Part shown: piece after piece, positions 19,090 to 27,665 of the stretch | Layout of the letters: every line of letters starts with the position of its first letter | How positions within the stretch are numbered: the stretch's first letter is position 1 | Program-made: the position numbers and the translations under genes | Source of the DNA: an uncultured Bryobacteraceae bacterium | GTDB lineage: Bacteria > Acidobacteriota > Terriglobia > Bryobacterales > Bryobacteraceae | Assembly (NCBI GenBank): GCA_937920635.1 | Contig: CAKZUE010000016.1 | Span: 1-64,000, forward strand | Direction: 5' to 3' | Length of the DNA stretch: 64,000 bases | The notes under the pieces: generated by a model | Databases searched by the model: none | Told to the model about the DNA's origin: nothing | Seen by the model: the letters and a program-made list of their open reading frames with translations, nothing else

Positions 19090-20325
19090 ATGGATAAGGG
19101 GCGAGCACCGCCACAAAGCGGTCCGCCCGGAGCCGTCATGCCCTCGCGCACAGAGCAGCCTGGCCGGTGGACAGCCGCTTTTCTTGGCTGGCGCGCGCGG
19201 AGCATCCCGGATCCGGTAGCGCGGCTGCGCCTGCTGCGGCGGTCGCTGGAAGGGGAGGAGGCCCAAGGCAGAGGGCGGAGGGCCGCCCGTTTGGTTCGTT
19301 TCGCATTTTCCGCCGCGGTTCTGCTGATCGTGCTGGCGCCGCTGGGCGCAGTCAGAGACAAGGCGGCGGAGCGCACCTCAGGCCCCCTGTTGGACCTGGG
19401 GCGGAAGCACGCATCAGCTCCGGCGCCATCTGAGGTGTGGATGGTGGAGCAGCAGCCTGGCCACGAACTGTATTCGAACGGGCTGCGCATCGAAAGAGAG
19501 TTCGAGACGGCGAATGAACCGCGCCTGTATGAGATCTACGCCCGCGGGCGGGAAGAGCAGGGCCCCATGGCGGAGCGCAGTGTGCCGGCGGGCATCGTCT
19601 TCCACTCCACCGAAAGCGCGACGGCCGAATTCCGCGCCGATCAGGCGACGCGGCTCAGGCTGCTCGGCAAATACCTCTTGCACTATGTTCAGAACGAGCG
19701 CGCCTATCACTACGTGATTGACCGCTTCGGCCGCGTGTGGCGCATTGTGCGCGAGTCCGATGCCGCCAACCATGCGGGCTACTCCGTTTGGGCCGATGAC
19801 CGCTGGACGTACATCAACCTGAACGACAGCTTCTTTGGCGTTTCGCTGGAGGGTCAAAGCGCCGGCTCGCCGGGCGGCGAGGAACGAATCACGCGTGGAC
19901 AGCTCCACGCCTTGCGGCTGCTGACCGAGATGCTGCGCTCGCGCTATTCGATTCCGGCGGAGAACTGCGTCACCCACGCGCAGGTCAGCGTGAACCCCTC
20001 CAACGGCGAGGCTGGCTACCACTACGACTGGGCCACCGGCTTTCCGTTTGCGGAACTCGGGCTTCCCGACAACTATCAGGCGCCGCTGCCGAGCCTCTGG
20101 CTGTTCGGGTTCACCTGGGACCCGTCGCTTGTGAACCAGACCGGAGGAGCCTTCTGGGAAGGATTGCTTCTCGGCCAGGACCGCCTGCGCCAGAGCGCAG
20201 CGGCAAGCGGGACAACGGCCGAGCAATTCCGGCTGGCGCGGCGCAAGGTGTACCGGCAGATCCTGGCTGATGCAAAAGCGAAGGCGGAGGCGCGGCGGGC
20301 GCTCTCCGCCGGGAGGTCGGAATGA
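19090..20325 (+). CDS. N-acetylmuramoyl-L-alanine amidase domain protein, membrane-anchored
   Basis: A 411-residue protein with a basic N-terminal region, one membrane helix (about 75-95, FAFSAAVLLIVLAPLGAV) and a zinc amidase (Amidase_2/PGRP-like) domain at about 170-330. Visible motifs are GIVFHSTES (first zinc histidine), YHYVIDRFGRVWRI, HAGYS and NCVTHAQVS (second histidine). It is predicted to cut the amide bond between muramic acid and the stem peptide in the periplasm. The ATG at 19090 has AGGGAA nearby; ATG 19138 is an alternative. It overlaps the actin-like gene by four bases, so the two are co-translated. Confidence 0.85.
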   Translation: MDKGRAPPQSGPPGAVMPSRTEQPGRWTAAFLGWRARSIPDPVARLRLLRRSLEGEEAQGRGRRAARLVRFAFSAAVLLIVLAPLGAVRDKAAERTSGPLLDLGRKHASAPAPSEVWMVEQQPGHELYSNGLRIEREFETANEPRLYEIYARGREEQGPMAERSVPAGIVFHSTESATAEFRADQATRLRLLGKYLLHYVQNERAYHYVIDRFGRVWRIVRESDAANHAGYSVWADDRWTYINLNDSFFGVSLEGQSAGSPGGEERITRGQLHALRLLTEMLRSRYSIPAENCVTHAQVSVNPSNGEAGYHYDWATGFPFAELGLPDNYQAPLPSLWLFGFTWDPSLVNQTGGAFWEGLLLGQDRLRQSAAASGTTAEQFRLARRKVYRQILADAKAKAEARRALSAGRSE

Positions 20326-21332
20326 TTTTCGATTCGGCGCCGCCTGGGCGCACTGTTATCGGGCTGGACGTCGGCACCAGCCGTGTCGTGGCCATCCGCG
20401 AAGACGGCGGGCAGCGGGTGACACGCTCCGAACTCAACGCCTTCCTCGCGCTGCCCTGGTCGGGCATCACGGAAGCCAGCCTGCGCCGCGAGTCCATTCC
20501 GTACCTTGTCCAGGACGGCGAGATCCTCGTGATCGGAAACGAATGCGCCCGGCTGGCGGATCTTCTGGGCAGGGAAGCGCGCCGCCCCATGACGCGCGGC
20601 ATGCTGAACCCCGATGAGCCTGAGAGCCTGACGCTGATCCGCGCCATTCTCCGGTCCGTGCTGGAGCCCGAGATCACCGCCGGCGCCAGGGTCCGCTTCA
20701 GCATCCCCTCGCCGCCGCTGAACGGGGAAAGCTCGCTCACCTTCCACGAGGCTTCGCTGCGGCAGATCCTCGAGGATCTCGGCTACCCGGACTCGGCAGG
20801 CGTCAATGAGGGCGTCGCCGTGGTCTACAGCGAACTGTTCGAATCCAACTACACGGGCATCGGGATCAGTTGCGGCGGCGGGCTCTGCAACGCCGCGCTG
20901 ACGTATCTGTCCGTGCCCGCCCTCTGCTTCAGCATCCCTAAAGCGGGGGATTTCATCGACGCGAGCGCCGCCGCCGTCGCCGGCGAGATGGTCACGCGCG
21001 CCAGGCTCGTCAAAGAGCAGTCGTTCCACTTCAACGGCAACTATCCCGACAAGCTTCAGCAGGCGCTGGCCGTGTATTACGACGACGTGATCCAGACTCT
21101 TGCCGGCGGACTCCGCGTGGCATTGCAGGGGTGCCGGTCGCTGCCGCGCTTCGGACGCGCGCTGCCGCTGGTGCTGAGCGGCGGGGGCGTGCTGCCTGAA
21201 GGGTTCCGGGAGCGGTTCGAGAAGGCGCTCGCCCAGGTGCAGTTGCCTGTAGCAGTTTCCGAGGTCCGCATCGCCCGCCGCCCTCTGGAGGCGACGGCCG
21301 AAGGCGCTCTGGCGGCTGCCCTCAGCGAATAG
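20322..21332 (+). CDS. actin-like ATPase domain protein (ParM/MreB/EutJ-type fold)
   Basis: A 336-residue protein of the actin/Hsp70 superfamily. Phosphate-1 motif: IGLDVGTSRVVAIRE (13-27). Phosphate-2 motif: GIGISCGGGLCNAAL (about 182-196). Adenosine motif: PLVLSGGGVLPEGF (about 286-299). It is shorter and more divergent than MreB or ParM, and no filament family can be named. It is translationally coupled to the preceding amidase, which suggests a role in locating or regulating cell-wall cleavage, much as MreB-class proteins organise wall enzymes. That link is inferred only from gene order. Confidence 0.75.
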   Translation: MIFDSAPPGRTVIGLDVGTSRVVAIREDGGQRVTRSELNAFLALPWSGITEASLRRESIPYLVQDGEILVIGNECARLADLLGREARRPMTRGMLNPDEPESLTLIRAILRSVLEPEITAGARVRFSIPSPPLNGESSLTFHEASLRQILEDLGYPDSAGVNEGVAVVYSELFESNYTGIGISCGGGLCNAALTYLSVPALCFSIPKAGDFIDASAAAVAGEMVTRARLVKEQSFHFNGNYPDKLQQALAVYYDDVIQTLAGGLRVALQGCRSLPRFGRALPLVLSGGGVLPEGFRERFEKALAQVQLPVAVSEVRIARRPLEATAEGALAAALSE

Positions 21333-21347
21333 CCACGCTCGAGCCGC

Positions 21348-22892
21348 CTACCGGAACACCACCAGATCGTGCACCGCCACCCGCGCTCCGGTCGAATCCT
21401 TGTACGGCACTCCGAGCACCTTCAACTGGATCCGGTGGCGCCCATTTGCGAGTCCGAAATGGTGATAGACGCTCTCGTCGCCCTTGGCGCTCTTCTCGTC
21501 CGAGCACACGTCCACGGTGTCCGCCCGTTTGCCGTCCACCCACACTTCCACCAGCCCGCCGTCGGGCAGGTACGGCCCCACGATGATGAAGCCCGTCCCG
21601 TCGAACTCGATGTCCGCCGTGGCGCCCTTTTCGTCCGTTGCGCGGGACCGCAACTGCTCATCCAGCTCCCAGCGGCCGGCAAACCGCCATCGCGCATCGG
21701 CATGGGGAATCCGCTCCACCGGCGAGCCGTAGTCATCCCACAGCGGGATGTTCGCCGGCCGCGGCTTCTGCGCGGGAACGCGGATCTCCTGCTCCGTGAC
21801 TTTGCCTCCCTCGCGCGCCACGGCCTTCAGCGCCCGCTGGTATGTGCTCTCGACAATTTCGTGGAAATTGAAGTCCGTATAGGCGAATTTCCTGTCCGCG
21901 ATCGCCGGAATTCCGCCTTTCCATTCCTCTGGAATTTTCTCCCACCCCATCATCACGCCCAGAATGCCCGCCGCGCTGGAAGGGTTGCAGTCGGAGTCCT
22001 GCCCGGCCTGAGTCGAGATGCGGATGGTCCGCCCCATGTCTCCCGCCCCGTACAGCAGGCCGAGCGCAATATAGGCGCCGTTGATCTTGGCGTCGATGTT
22101 GAAGGGCCGCAACGCCCCCGCCGGGCACGGCTCGCGGCGGTTCCATTTTTTCTCGATTTCCGCCCAGTTTTTCGTCCAATCCCCGGGAAATCGCCGGTGC
22201 CAGGCCAACACATCGGCAATCAGCCTCGCATACGGGCTCTTCTGCGGCAGGCACGCCAGCCCCGCCTCCACCACGCGGCGCGGATCGTTTTCGAAAAATG
22301 CCGCCGCATACATGCAGGAGACAAACACGCCGCCCAGAATTCCGTCGCCGTAATTCATCACACGCCCCGCCCGCACCCCGATGTCGGCCGCGAGCCGCGG
22401 CAGCCCCGGAGTCATCAGCCCGATGAAATCCGCTTCGATCTGGAAATCGATATCGTTGGCGTGCACGTTATAACGCGGCGTCCCGCTCAGATGGGCGGGC
22501 ACGCCGCGGCGCAGCGCCCGCCGCGCGGCGAGGTTGGCGTGCCAGAGGGCGTATTTCGATTCCCGGAACATGGCCCCGAAATCTTCCGTGGCAGCGTCCA
22601 GCCCTTTGTCGTCGAGCACCTTCGCCAGCGTCATGTCGACGTATAGGTCGTCCTGGTTGAGCGCATTCGAAACCATTTCCGGTTTCCACGCGGGCAGCCT
22701 GTCCTCGGGGATGATCTCCTCGCGCCAGCGAAACTCGGTCGGCGCGCCGTAGCTCACCCCGATCATCTGCCCCGCCCATCCGCCGCGGATCTTGTCCCGC
22801 AGCGCCTCCAGGGTCAGTGTCCGCGGCGCCGTCTGCGCCGATGCCAGAGCGGCTGCCAGAACCCACCAACAAGCCAGCTTCCTTCCTGTCAT
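21348..22892 (-). CDS. secreted ADP-ribosylglycohydrolase-family protein
   Basis: A 514-residue protein with a clear Sec signal peptide (about 1-20, KLACWWVLAAALASAQT) and an ADP-ribosylglycohydrolase (DraG/ARH) domain at about 28-370. The metal-binding signatures are present: GGWAGQMIGVSYG near the N-terminus, and GQDSDCNPSSAAGILG (about 297-312), the counterpart of the G-x-D-x-D-T-N helix. A C-terminal beta-rich domain of about 130 residues looks like a carbohydrate-binding or galactose-binding fold. Export of an ARH-fold enzyme argues against reversing cytoplasmic ADP-ribosylation. Hydrolysis of an extracellular glycoside is more plausible, but this is inference. Confidence 0.85.
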   Translation of the reverse strand: MTGRKLACWWVLAAALASAQTAPRTLTLEALRDKIRGGWAGQMIGVSYGAPTEFRWREEIIPEDRLPAWKPEMVSNALNQDDLYVDMTLAKVLDDKGLDAATEDFGAMFRESKYALWHANLAARRALRRGVPAHLSGTPRYNVHANDIDFQIEADFIGLMTPGLPRLAADIGVRAGRVMNYGDGILGGVFVSCMYAAAFFENDPRRVVEAGLACLPQKSPYARLIADVLAWHRRFPGDWTKNWAEIEKKWNRREPCPAGALRPFNIDAKINGAYIALGLLYGAGDMGRTIRISTQAGQDSDCNPSSAAGILGVMMGWEKIPEEWKGGIPAIADRKFAYTDFNFHEIVESTYQRALKAVAREGGKVTEQEIRVPAQKPRPANIPLWDDYGSPVERIPHADARWRFAGRWELDEQLRSRATDEKGATADIEFDGTGFIIVGPYLPDGGLVEVWVDGKRADTVDVCSDEKSAKGDESVYHHFGLANGRHRIQLKVLGVPYKDSTGARVAVHDLVVFR

Positions 22893-22966
22893 GGCTTCAT
22901 CAGCCTATCATGGCGGGATTGGCCGCTACAGCGTTTTTTTCGTTCCGCCGATGGAGGAAAGTAGCC

Positions 22967-24115
22967 ATGCTCGCCCTGTGGATCGCCCTCGCCTCGCCCC
23001 CCGCCATTGTCCCCGGCGGAGCGCCGCTCCACGCGGCCTGTGATCCCTCCTCGGAGGTGGTCGCACGGCTGGAGGCCGGCACACCCGTCAATCTCGGCTA
23101 TTCGATCAGCGGAGATCATGGCCGCTGTTTCCACGTCACTGCCGGAGACCGCCAGGGCTACGTCTTCGCGGCCGCCATCACAACGCTTGAAGAATACGAA
23201 AAGGCGCGCATCGCCGCCTCCGACAAAGAACTGCCCCAGATGATCCGCGCGGAGATCCGCAAGATCCGCGAAGAGGCGCCCGCGCATCCCCTGGTGGCCC
23301 CGGTGCTGGAAGCCCTGGAGGCAGGGCGTCCCGCCCAGGCTCTGCGCCAGATCGAGTCCGAGCTGCTCCCCAAACTGCCCGACGAGCCGAACGTGCTCGC
23401 CCTGGCTGGCCTCGCCGCCTTCCAGTCCGACGACACGCGCAAGGCCGAAGACTACTGGGCGCGGTCACTGGCTTTGCGCCCCAACCCGCAACTGGAAACC
23501 CTGTTGGCCCGCCTCCGCGCCGAGCGCGCCAGCGACTCCGGCCATGAACGGGCCTCCTCGACCCGCTTCGTGCTCCGATACGACGGCCGCGCCCTGTCCT
23601 CCCACGCCGCGTCCTCCCTGCTCTCCGTGCTCGACTCGGAACTCGACCGCATCGACGCCGCGCTCGGGTGCCCCTCGGCCGAGCCGCTCACCGTCATCGT
23701 GCAGACGCGCAGCGCCTACCGCTCAGCTACGGGAACCGGAGAATGGAACGCCGGCATGTTCGACGGGCGCATCCGCGTGCCGCTTGCCGAAAGCACGTCA
23801 CCCTCAGATCTGCGCGCCACGCTGGCCCACGAGCTCGTCCACGCCTGTCTCGCCCGCCGCGGCGTCCGCGAGCGCTGGCTGCACGAGGGTCTGGCCATGC
23901 GGTGGTCCGGTGAACGTCCGCCGCCGGAGCGGCTGCGGGAGGCGCAGAAACTGGACCGCCTCCCCATGTGGGATGAATCGAAGCCCGATCAGATCCGCCT
24001 CTACTACGCCTGGGCCTGGCTCGCCGTCGAACACCTCTATCAGACACGCGGCGAGTCCGGCGTGCGCGAGCTGTTGCGGAACCCCGCTTCGCTGCCCGCG
24101 CCCGCCATCCGCTGA
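22967..24115 (+). CDS. secreted gluzincin-type (peptidase MA-like) metalloprotease with SH3-like domain
   Basis: A 382-residue protein. The ATG at 22967 is preceded by GAGGAAAG and begins a signal peptide (MLALWIALASPPAIVPGG). A bacterial SH3-like stretch (about 25-75) is followed by a helical TPR-like segment (about 120-185) and a peptidase domain. The zinc-binding motif is HELVH in LAHELVHACLARRGV, followed at gluzincin distance by LHEGLAM, which supplies the glutamate ligand. This is the layout of the peptidase MA superfamily. The upstream open frame to 22817 only overlaps the divergent neighbour and is not used. It is followed after 20 bases by an MFS transporter. Confidence 0.8.
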   Translation: MLALWIALASPPAIVPGGAPLHAACDPSSEVVARLEAGTPVNLGYSISGDHGRCFHVTAGDRQGYVFAAAITTLEEYEKARIAASDKELPQMIRAEIRKIREEAPAHPLVAPVLEALEAGRPAQALRQIESELLPKLPDEPNVLALAGLAAFQSDDTRKAEDYWARSLALRPNPQLETLLARLRAERASDSGHERASSTRFVLRYDGRALSSHAASSLLSVLDSELDRIDAALGCPSAEPLTVIVQTRSAYRSATGTGEWNAGMFDGRIRVPLAESTSPSDLRATLAHELVHACLARRGVRERWLHEGLAMRWSGERPPPERLREAQKLDRLPMWDESKPDQIRLYYAWAWLAVEHLYQTRGESGVRELLRNPASLPAPAIR

Positions 24116-24135
24116 TATACTGCCTGCCACTGCCC

Positions 24136-25371
24136 ATGTCCCGCCGCGCCGCCTCGCCCTGGCCGCTGCTCGCCCTGCTGTCGTTCTCGGTCCTCATCAA
24201 TTACCTCGACCGCAGCAACCTCAGCGCCGCCGCGCCTCTGCTCGCGAAGGAGCTCAACCTGCCGGATTCCCGGCTCGGCCTGCTGTTCTCGGCTTTCTTC
24301 TGGACTTACGCTCTTTGCCAGATCCTCGCCGGCTGGCTGGTGGACCGCTTCAGCGTCGTCCACGTGTATGCCGCCGGATTTCTGCTCTGGTCGCTGGCCA
24401 CCGGCGCCATCGGGTTGTCGCACGGTTTCGCCCTGCTGTTCTTCTTCCGCCTGATGCTCGGCGCGGGGGAAAGCGTGGCATTTCCCGCCTATTCAAAAAT
24501 TATGATTCGCGCTTTTCGCGAAGAGCAGCGCGGTTTAGCGAATTCCATTCTCGATGCCTGCACGAAAATCGGCCCCGCCGCCGGCATTTATCTGGCGGCC
24601 TGGCTGATGAGTGAATACGGCTGGCGCAGTTTCTTCCTCATCACGGGATTCGGCGCGCTTCTGTGGCTGCCTTTCTGGATCATGTACGCGCCGCCGCGGC
24701 TTGAGGCGTCCGGTCCGCCTCCGGCCGCCTCCATCGATACCGGCCCCGGCTGGCGCGAACTCCTTGCGAGCCGCACCGTCTGGGCCACCTTCATCGGGCT
24801 CTTCTGCCACAACTACAACTGGTATCTGCTGCTCACCTGGCTGCCCACGATACTCGTCCGCGAACGGCGGTTCACGATGCTCGACATGGGCGCCTGGAAC
24901 GGCATGCTCCTGGCTCTCACCGCCCTGGCCACGCTCGTCTCGGGCTGGTATTCCGACCGCCTGGCGGCCCGTTCTCCGAGCGTCGCCCGGCTCCGCCGCG
25001 CGTTCCTGATCGCAGGCCTGCTCGTCACAGGCCTGGCCACGCCCTTCACGGTCGCCCCATCGCCCTGGATCTCCGCCGTCTCTCTCGCCGCCGCGTTCAC
25101 CGGCATCGGCATTTACGTCAGCAATTGCTGGGCCTTTACCCAGACTTTGGCCGGCCATGCGGCCGGCCGCTGGACTGGAATGCAAAACGCGTTTGCTAAT
25201 CTCGGCGGTGTCATTGCACCCGCTCTTACCGGCTTGCTGGTAGAAAAGACAGGCCGTTTTTCTCTTGCCATGATGGCGTCCGCGGCCGTTCTTCTGACCG
25301 GCGCGGCCGTCTATGCATTTCTCGCGAAGATCCCCTCCGGCGATGGAGGGCGGGGCCGGGCGGCACCGTGA
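24136..25371 (+). CDS. MFS transporter, anion:cation symporter-like (ACS) family
   Basis: A 411-residue major facilitator with twelve predicted membrane helices. The N-terminal signature INYLDRSNLSAAAPLLAKEL, followed by GLLFSAFFWTYALCQ and GWLVDRF, is that of the ACS family (hexuronate, glucarate, phthalate and similar organic anion importers). The loop GESVAFPAYSKI corresponds to the conserved GEaxxfP segment. A TATACT box 14 bases before the ATG might be a promoter. The substrate is probably a sugar acid or another organic anion, judged by family only. The gene is 20 bases downstream of the peptidase and may be co-transcribed. Confidence 0.88.
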   Translation: MSRRAASPWPLLALLSFSVLINYLDRSNLSAAAPLLAKELNLPDSRLGLLFSAFFWTYALCQILAGWLVDRFSVVHVYAAGFLLWSLATGAIGLSHGFALLFFFRLMLGAGESVAFPAYSKIMIRAFREEQRGLANSILDACTKIGPAAGIYLAAWLMSEYGWRSFFLITGFGALLWLPFWIMYAPPRLEASGPPPAASIDTGPGWRELLASRTVWATFIGLFCHNYNWYLLLTWLPTILVRERRFTMLDMGAWNGMLLALTALATLVSGWYSDRLAARSPSVARLRRAFLIAGLLVTGLATPFTVAPSPWISAVSLAAAFTGIGIYVSNCWAFTQTLAGHAAGRWTGMQNAFANLGGVIAPALTGLLVEKTGRFSLAMMASAAVLLTGAAVYAFLAKIPSGDGGRGRAAP

Positions 25372-25400
25372 AGACAATCAGGGCTGTCTGCGCCGCCTGA

Positions 25401-27143
25401 TCAGGGCCCGGCCGGCCGGAAATCCCGCATCGCCGCCGACCACGGCGCGAAGCCCCGCTGCGCGCTCCAGGCGTCGTCTTCGATCATGATGGCGGCGTCG
25501 ATCCGCGCTCCGTCGCGCAGCTCCTCCAGCCGCGCCGAGCAGCGCCACGCCTTCACGAACAGGCTCCGCCCGCCCTGCCACAGCCGCGCGCGCACATGCT
25601 CGCCGCTCCGGCCGAATCCCTCCGCCTGCCGCGCCTCCGCGCCCCGCACCAGAAACACCGGCTGGCGGTTGCCATGCCCGAACGGCGCCAGCGCCAGCAC
25701 CTCGCCCGCCGCCTTGTCGTTCAGCTCCTCGAGCCGCAATTCGGCGTCCGGCCGCAGCTCCGGCTCCAGATCCTCTTCCGTCAGCCACTCCCGCGCCACC
25801 CCGTTGAACCGCTCCTCCAGCTCTTCCACGCGGCTCTCCTCCAGCGTCACCCCCACCGCCTGCCGGTGCCCGCCGAACTTCTCGAACACGTCCGCCATCC
25901 GCTCGAGCGCCGACAAGAGGTGGAACCCCGGAATCGACCTTCCAGAACCCTGCGCAAAGCCCGTCTTGTCGTCCCTGCCGAGCACGATCACCGGCCGGTG
26001 GTAGAACTCCGCCACGCGGTTGGCCACGATCCCCACCACGCCGCGATGCCAGTCGGGCGAATAAAACACGAGGCCGGCCTTGTCCGGCGGCGGGCCGGCT
26101 TCTCCGTAACGGTCCAGGATCTCGCGCACGATCGCGTCGCCGGTGCGCTGACGCTCGGCATTCAGTTCATTCAGGCGCAGGGCGATCTCGCGGGCGCGCG
26201 CTTCGTCGCGGGTCAGGAACAGCTCGATCACGTCGCGCGCATGGTCCATGCGGCCGGCGGCGTTGATCCGCGGCGCCACACGGAATCCCAGGTCGGCCGA
26301 GGTCAGCGTGGCGCCCGGAGCAAAGCCGCTCACCTCCAGCAGCGCCCGCAGCCCGGGGTTTTTCGTCCTGGCGATCCCCTCCAGTCCGCGCTTCACAATC
26401 ACGCGGTTCTCGCCGGTCAGCGGCACGACGTCGGCCACCGTGGCCACCGCCGCCATGATCAGGAATGAATCGGTGAACCGCACGATCCGCTCCGGCGTCC
26501 AGCCGCTGCGCTCCATCAGCGCCTGCGCCAGCTTGAAGGCCACGCCCGCGCCGCACAGGTTCTTGTTCGGGTAATCGCAGCCGGGCTGGTTGGGATTCAG
26601 CACGGCGAGCGCTTCCGGGAGCCGCTCTTCCGGCAGGTGGTGGTCTGTCACGATCACGTCGGCGCCGGCGCGGCGCGCCGCTTCCACGGCTTCAAAGGCG
26701 CGCGTGCCCGTGTCGACGCTCACGATCAGGGAGTAGCCGTCGCGCGCCGCCTGCTCCACCACTGCCGGCTGCATGCCGTAGCCTTCCCTCAGGCGGTCCG
26801 GCACGCGATAATCGGCGCGCAGCCCGAGCACTTCCAGCATGTGCATCAGGATCACGACGCCCGCCACCCCGTCGACGTCGTAGTCGCCATACAGCAGCAC
26901 GCGCTCGCCCGCCTGCGCCGCCCGCAGCAGCCGGTCCGCGGCGCTCTCCATGCCGCGCATCCGGAAGGGGTCTTCCAGATGCGTCAGCTTCGGGTGGAGG
27001 AAGTGTTCCACTTCGTCCGAAGCGCGGAATCCGCGCGCCCACAACACCCGCGCCGCGGGCATCTCCAACCCGCACTGCCGCGCCAGGCGCGCCGCCCCGC
27101 TTTCCTCCACCTGCGGCTCTATCCATCGCGCGCGGGAAGGCAT
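25401..27143 (-). CDS. recJ: single-stranded-DNA-specific exonuclease RecJ
   Basis: A 580-residue 5'-3' ssDNA exonuclease for recombination and mismatch repair. DHH motifs are in order: LLYGDYDVDGVAG (about 83-95, motif I), VDTGT (motif II) and VTDHHLP (motif III, D-H-H), then NPNQPGCDYPNKNLCGAGVAFKL. A DHHA1 domain contains FGGHRQAVG near 418. The C-terminal OB-fold includes LAPFGHGNRQPVF. The length and all motifs are normal for RecJ. The ATG at 27143 is three bases after the stop of the upstream hypothetical gene, so the two are in one operon. Confidence 0.97.
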   Translation of the reverse strand: MPSRARWIEPQVEESGAARLARQCGLEMPAARVLWARGFRASDEVEHFLHPKLTHLEDPFRMRGMESAADRLLRAAQAGERVLLYGDYDVDGVAGVVILMHMLEVLGLRADYRVPDRLREGYGMQPAVVEQAARDGYSLIVSVDTGTRAFEAVEAARRAGADVIVTDHHLPEERLPEALAVLNPNQPGCDYPNKNLCGAGVAFKLAQALMERSGWTPERIVRFTDSFLIMAAVATVADVVPLTGENRVIVKRGLEGIARTKNPGLRALLEVSGFAPGATLTSADLGFRVAPRINAAGRMDHARDVIELFLTRDEARAREIALRLNELNAERQRTGDAIVREILDRYGEAGPPPDKAGLVFYSPDWHRGVVGIVANRVAEFYHRPVIVLGRDDKTGFAQGSGRSIPGFHLLSALERMADVFEKFGGHRQAVGVTLEESRVEELEERFNGVAREWLTEEDLEPELRPDAELRLEELNDKAAGEVLALAPFGHGNRQPVFLVRGAEARQAEGFGRSGEHVRARLWQGGRSLFVKAWRCSARLEELRDGARIDAAIMIEDDAWSAQRGFAPWSAAMRDFRPAGP

Positions 27144-27146
27144 CGC

Positions 27147-27635
27147 TCAGTTGTTGGAATAGAACCCGCCGTAACTGTCGTCTTCCTCGCCCGCCTCCGG
27201 TTCAGCCATCTCCAGTTCGTCGAGGATGGACTCCCACTCGGCGAACCATTCCGTCTCCACTGCGTACATGTAAATCCGCCCTTCGAAGTCGAAGCTGATC
27301 TCTACCGCGCACAGTTGCCCTTCATACCTCGACATCGCCTGGATGCGCCGCTCCAGGTCCCGCCGCTCCTCGCGCGTGAAGTCGGCTTCTTCCAGAAGTT
27401 CCAGCGCCATGTCCCGCTGCTCGGAGTCGAACCGCCGCTGGTGCAGATGCACCATGCGCACCCCGACCTGCTGCGCGCACTCGAGGAACCGGTGCACGTC
27501 CGGCTGCCGCCGGTGGTCCCAGAACACGATCTGCAGCCCGTGATCGATCCGGCTCATGCAATGGTAGACGATAAACGGCTCCGCGTGCAGATGCTTCTCA
27601 ATTTCCGCAGAAAGCCTTTCCAGATTCTGCTCCAT
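27147..27635 (-). CDS. conserved-looking hypothetical protein
   Basis: I do not recognise this 162-residue soluble acidic protein. It has no signal peptide or membrane helix. A central stretch DFTREERRDLERRIQAM looks like an amphipathic helix flanked by beta-strand-like segments (PFIVYHCMSRID, QLCAVEISFDFEGRIYMYAVETEW). The tail is very acidic (EMAEPEAGEEDD). It sits between the microcompartment aldehyde dehydrogenase and recJ, 30 bases from the former and 3 from the latter, and is probably part of the same transcript. Its function is unknown. Confidence 0.75.
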   Translation of the reverse strand: MEQNLERLSAEIEKHLHAEPFIVYHCMSRIDHGLQIVFWDHRRQPDVHRFLECAQQVGVRMVHLHQRRFDSEQRDMALELLEEADFTREERRDLERRIQAMSRYEGQLCAVEISFDFEGRIYMYAVETEWFAEWESILDELEMAEPEAGEEDDSYGGFYSNN

Positions 27636-27665
27636 GCAATTGCTCTTTTCCGTTGACTTCGGCGT

